From NCBI RefSeq assembly GCF_051014685.1, contig NC_135055.1:10404001-10468000 (forward strand): a stretch of 64,000 bases of DNA. The letters run 5' to 3'. Below are positions 62,170 to 64,000 of this stretch, in pieces. Every line of letters starts with the position of its first letter. Position 1 is the first letter of the stretch. The translations under genes and the position numbers were made by a program. Origin of the DNA: Ptiloglossa arizonensis. Taxonomy: Eukaryota > Arthropoda > Insecta > Hymenoptera > Colletidae. The notes beneath the pieces were generated by a model. That model searched no databases, was not told the DNA's origin, and saw only the letters and a list, made by a program, of their open reading frames with translations.

Positions 62170-64000
62170 AATAATAGTAGATTGTTTTGCTCCCCAAAGT
62201 CACTACGTGAGCGTCAAGAAGGTTTTTTCTTTTGTGTAAAAATATCTTTACAATATTGGTCTTGGACTTATGGGTAACCTTTATCGTTCGTTTCTGTATA
62301 TTATTTTTCCTTTTGGACTCTTGGTTCCTGACTTTTTGATTTTTAAGTCCTTTCTCCAATAGTTTACCATTCTAACCTTCGATTATATAATAGATCATAT
62401 TTAGGTAGTAAATATGTTGTAAATTATTATTTTACAAGAAACGATAATTACACGAGAGGGAATGGAAACTTCACGACAACGAAACACGTAGATCAACCTC
62501 GTCGACAAATAACTTAAACTGAAATTAATATTTCTCAACGTTTCTTTCTTTATTTTATTCTCCGAAGAGTGTATTTTTAGTATATCAATACAACAGGAAA
62601 AAATTGTCAAGCTCAAAATTAAATTTATAAATACGATTTTAAAATTATATACCGATGGTATTGTACGTACCTCGATTCGGTGACGTTTATATTTAATTAG
62701 AAATTTCATCTAATTTACAATTAACTTGTGATCCAGACTATCAGGTTTTCCAGGAACAATAGCAGAGCTCGTTTCCTTTGTGTACTTATTCGTATCTTAA
62801 TCTTCGGTGGGTTAATGAAAGTTGCATTTGAAAATTAAATCGGTGTACGTTGAGAGTTTTCAAATAATGTTGGATAAATCGTAGATTTATGCAAGTTGTG
62901 AATGTAATTTGGTAATAATAGAGTTTCCTACAGTAATTTACCATTTTTAATGAGTTGAGAGGCGGTAAAAATCGTATGACCAGAATGGTATAAGGAGATG
63001 GAAATTTCTCACGAAATTTCGTCTCTTGTTTCCAATCCGTTGCAAATCGTATACAGAATTAGTGTCCACAATTACTGCTGGAAATGTCGTGCAATTTATG
63101 GCAAGCATGAATCGAATCGCTCGCATTTATAACATATGGAAATCAGCGGGCCTTTAGACCAGATGGTGGATCTGCGAAATACAATCGCATATCAATGCAC
63201 ATTTATCGTGAAAACAGTAGCTTAAACGGAGCCAGCGGCTGACGTATTCCTGATAAATTGTCTTCTGATTTTAACTACCGAATAATCATGAAAATGTTTC
63301 CTCTCCTTAAATTGATAGTTTCGATGAATCACCAGTCGTCAAGGAGATTGAAACTCGTTTTCTATCACTTTCGTTATCGAAAGAACAAAATATCAGGTAT
63401 ATTCGTTGCATTAATTTCTTTTTTTTTTTTTTTAAATCGTTATCGTTTGATCATTTCAATGGTGCAAAAAGTTTTCTAACTTTATCCGTTAAATGATTTC
63501 GGGACATTAGAATTTGTAGGATATTTGGATTATTTCCAAGAGTGTTTCATTACTTCAAAGTTATTTTCAAAGAATTAGCGATATTCAAATTATACCTAGG
63601 AAACGATCTGTAGAATTATTTCATTCTGAATTTTCAGAATTTTTCAATAAACTTTGGTCAACTGTGTCAAAATAAAAATTTTTCATAACGAAAAATAAAA
63701 TTATTAAGACGTCCCAGAAAACATTGCGAATTTCTGGATTTGAAATTATTATTAAAATATTGCTCTTTACGATCAAACTGTCTTCTACTATCGTTTCAAT
63801 TTTATACTCGATACGTGGAACAACAATTCATAAGTTCAATTAATTGAATTTATTAAGTTAATATTAAAAATAAAAATATGAAATATTGATGGTCGATGAA
63901 ACAGGGATTGGATCATTTACAGTTTTAATTATGGAACTAAAATTGTAATTTCTAATTAAGGTGTTGAAGGATCTCGATTTATACGGAATTCGTCCTAAAA
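62170..64000. other. Gene-free AT-rich stretch
   Basis: Short unrecognised frames and a 15-T run at 63419-63433. Nothing else is seen. Confidence 0.4.

Noticed and set aside
1..64000. CRISPR array, bacterial operon or phage system
   Set aside because: No regularly spaced repeats, ribosome binding sites or clustered genes; the sequence is plainly eukaryotic and mostly non-coding.

Overview
This window looks like intergenic or intronic DNA from an arthropod nuclear genome, most likely a hymenopteran insect such as a bee. The DNA is AT-rich yet full of CpG words, has long AT-only stretches and microsatellites, and contains relics of mariner, Tc1, piggyBac, hAT-like, Mutator-like and non-LTR elements. 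No operons, bacterial ribosome binding sites or long intact reading frames are visible. The longest uninterrupted frames are about 140-150 codons, and most of those reflect strand composition. The taxonomic assignment is inference.

I found no complete protein-coding gene. Three kinds of coding trace can be supported. First, transposase and retrotransposon fragments: a Tc1-type C-terminus near 9.9 kb (+), another near 25.5-26.0 kb (-), a piggyBac-type fragment near 31.7-32.0 kb (+), the end of a LINE ORF2 near 33.9-34.3 kb (-), and a Mutator-like fragment near 36.0-36.5 kb (+). Second, broken host-like frames that I cannot name with confidence: a possible chemoreceptor remnant at 34.6-35.2 kb (-), a frame of about 240 codons at 45.7-46.4 kb (-), and one at 6.3-6.9 kb (-). 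Third, weak exon candidates judged on splice-like signals: a start exon at 12.1 kb (-) and a non-coding exon at 4.0 kb (+).

The clearest structures are DNA transposons recognised by pairing their ends by eye. A 666-bp Tc1-like element at 9675-10340 has ~200-bp inverted repeats that each carry two direct repeats (IR/DR layout). A 574-bp element at 37566-38139 is mostly two long inverted arms. A 488-bp element at 13695-14182 has ~80-bp inverted ends. A hAT-like element of about 445 bp lies at 56744-57188. A mariner-derived MITE family has two complete 212-bp copies (30.6 and 53.1 kb), a collapsed 49-bp copy (50.5 kb) and four fragments; a second 132-bp mariner MITE is at 27.7 kb.

By region: 0-9.6 kb is mostly AT-rich filler with a CT-rich tract and a degenerate frame; 9.6-14.2 kb holds two transposons and a GC-richer block that may be the 5' end of a minus-strand gene; 14.2-25 kb is largely empty; 25-38 kb is a transposon graveyard; 38-46 kb is sparse; 47-50.3 kb is GC-richer with several perfect hairpins; 50.5-57.2 kb holds more MITE copies and the hAT-like element; 57.2-64 kb has only short repeats and one unrecognised frame. 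The relics are decayed mobile DNA, not a co-operating pathway. The most unusual small-scale signal is a hammerhead-ribozyme-like core found in three diverged copies (9.6, 25.1 and 55.2 kb).
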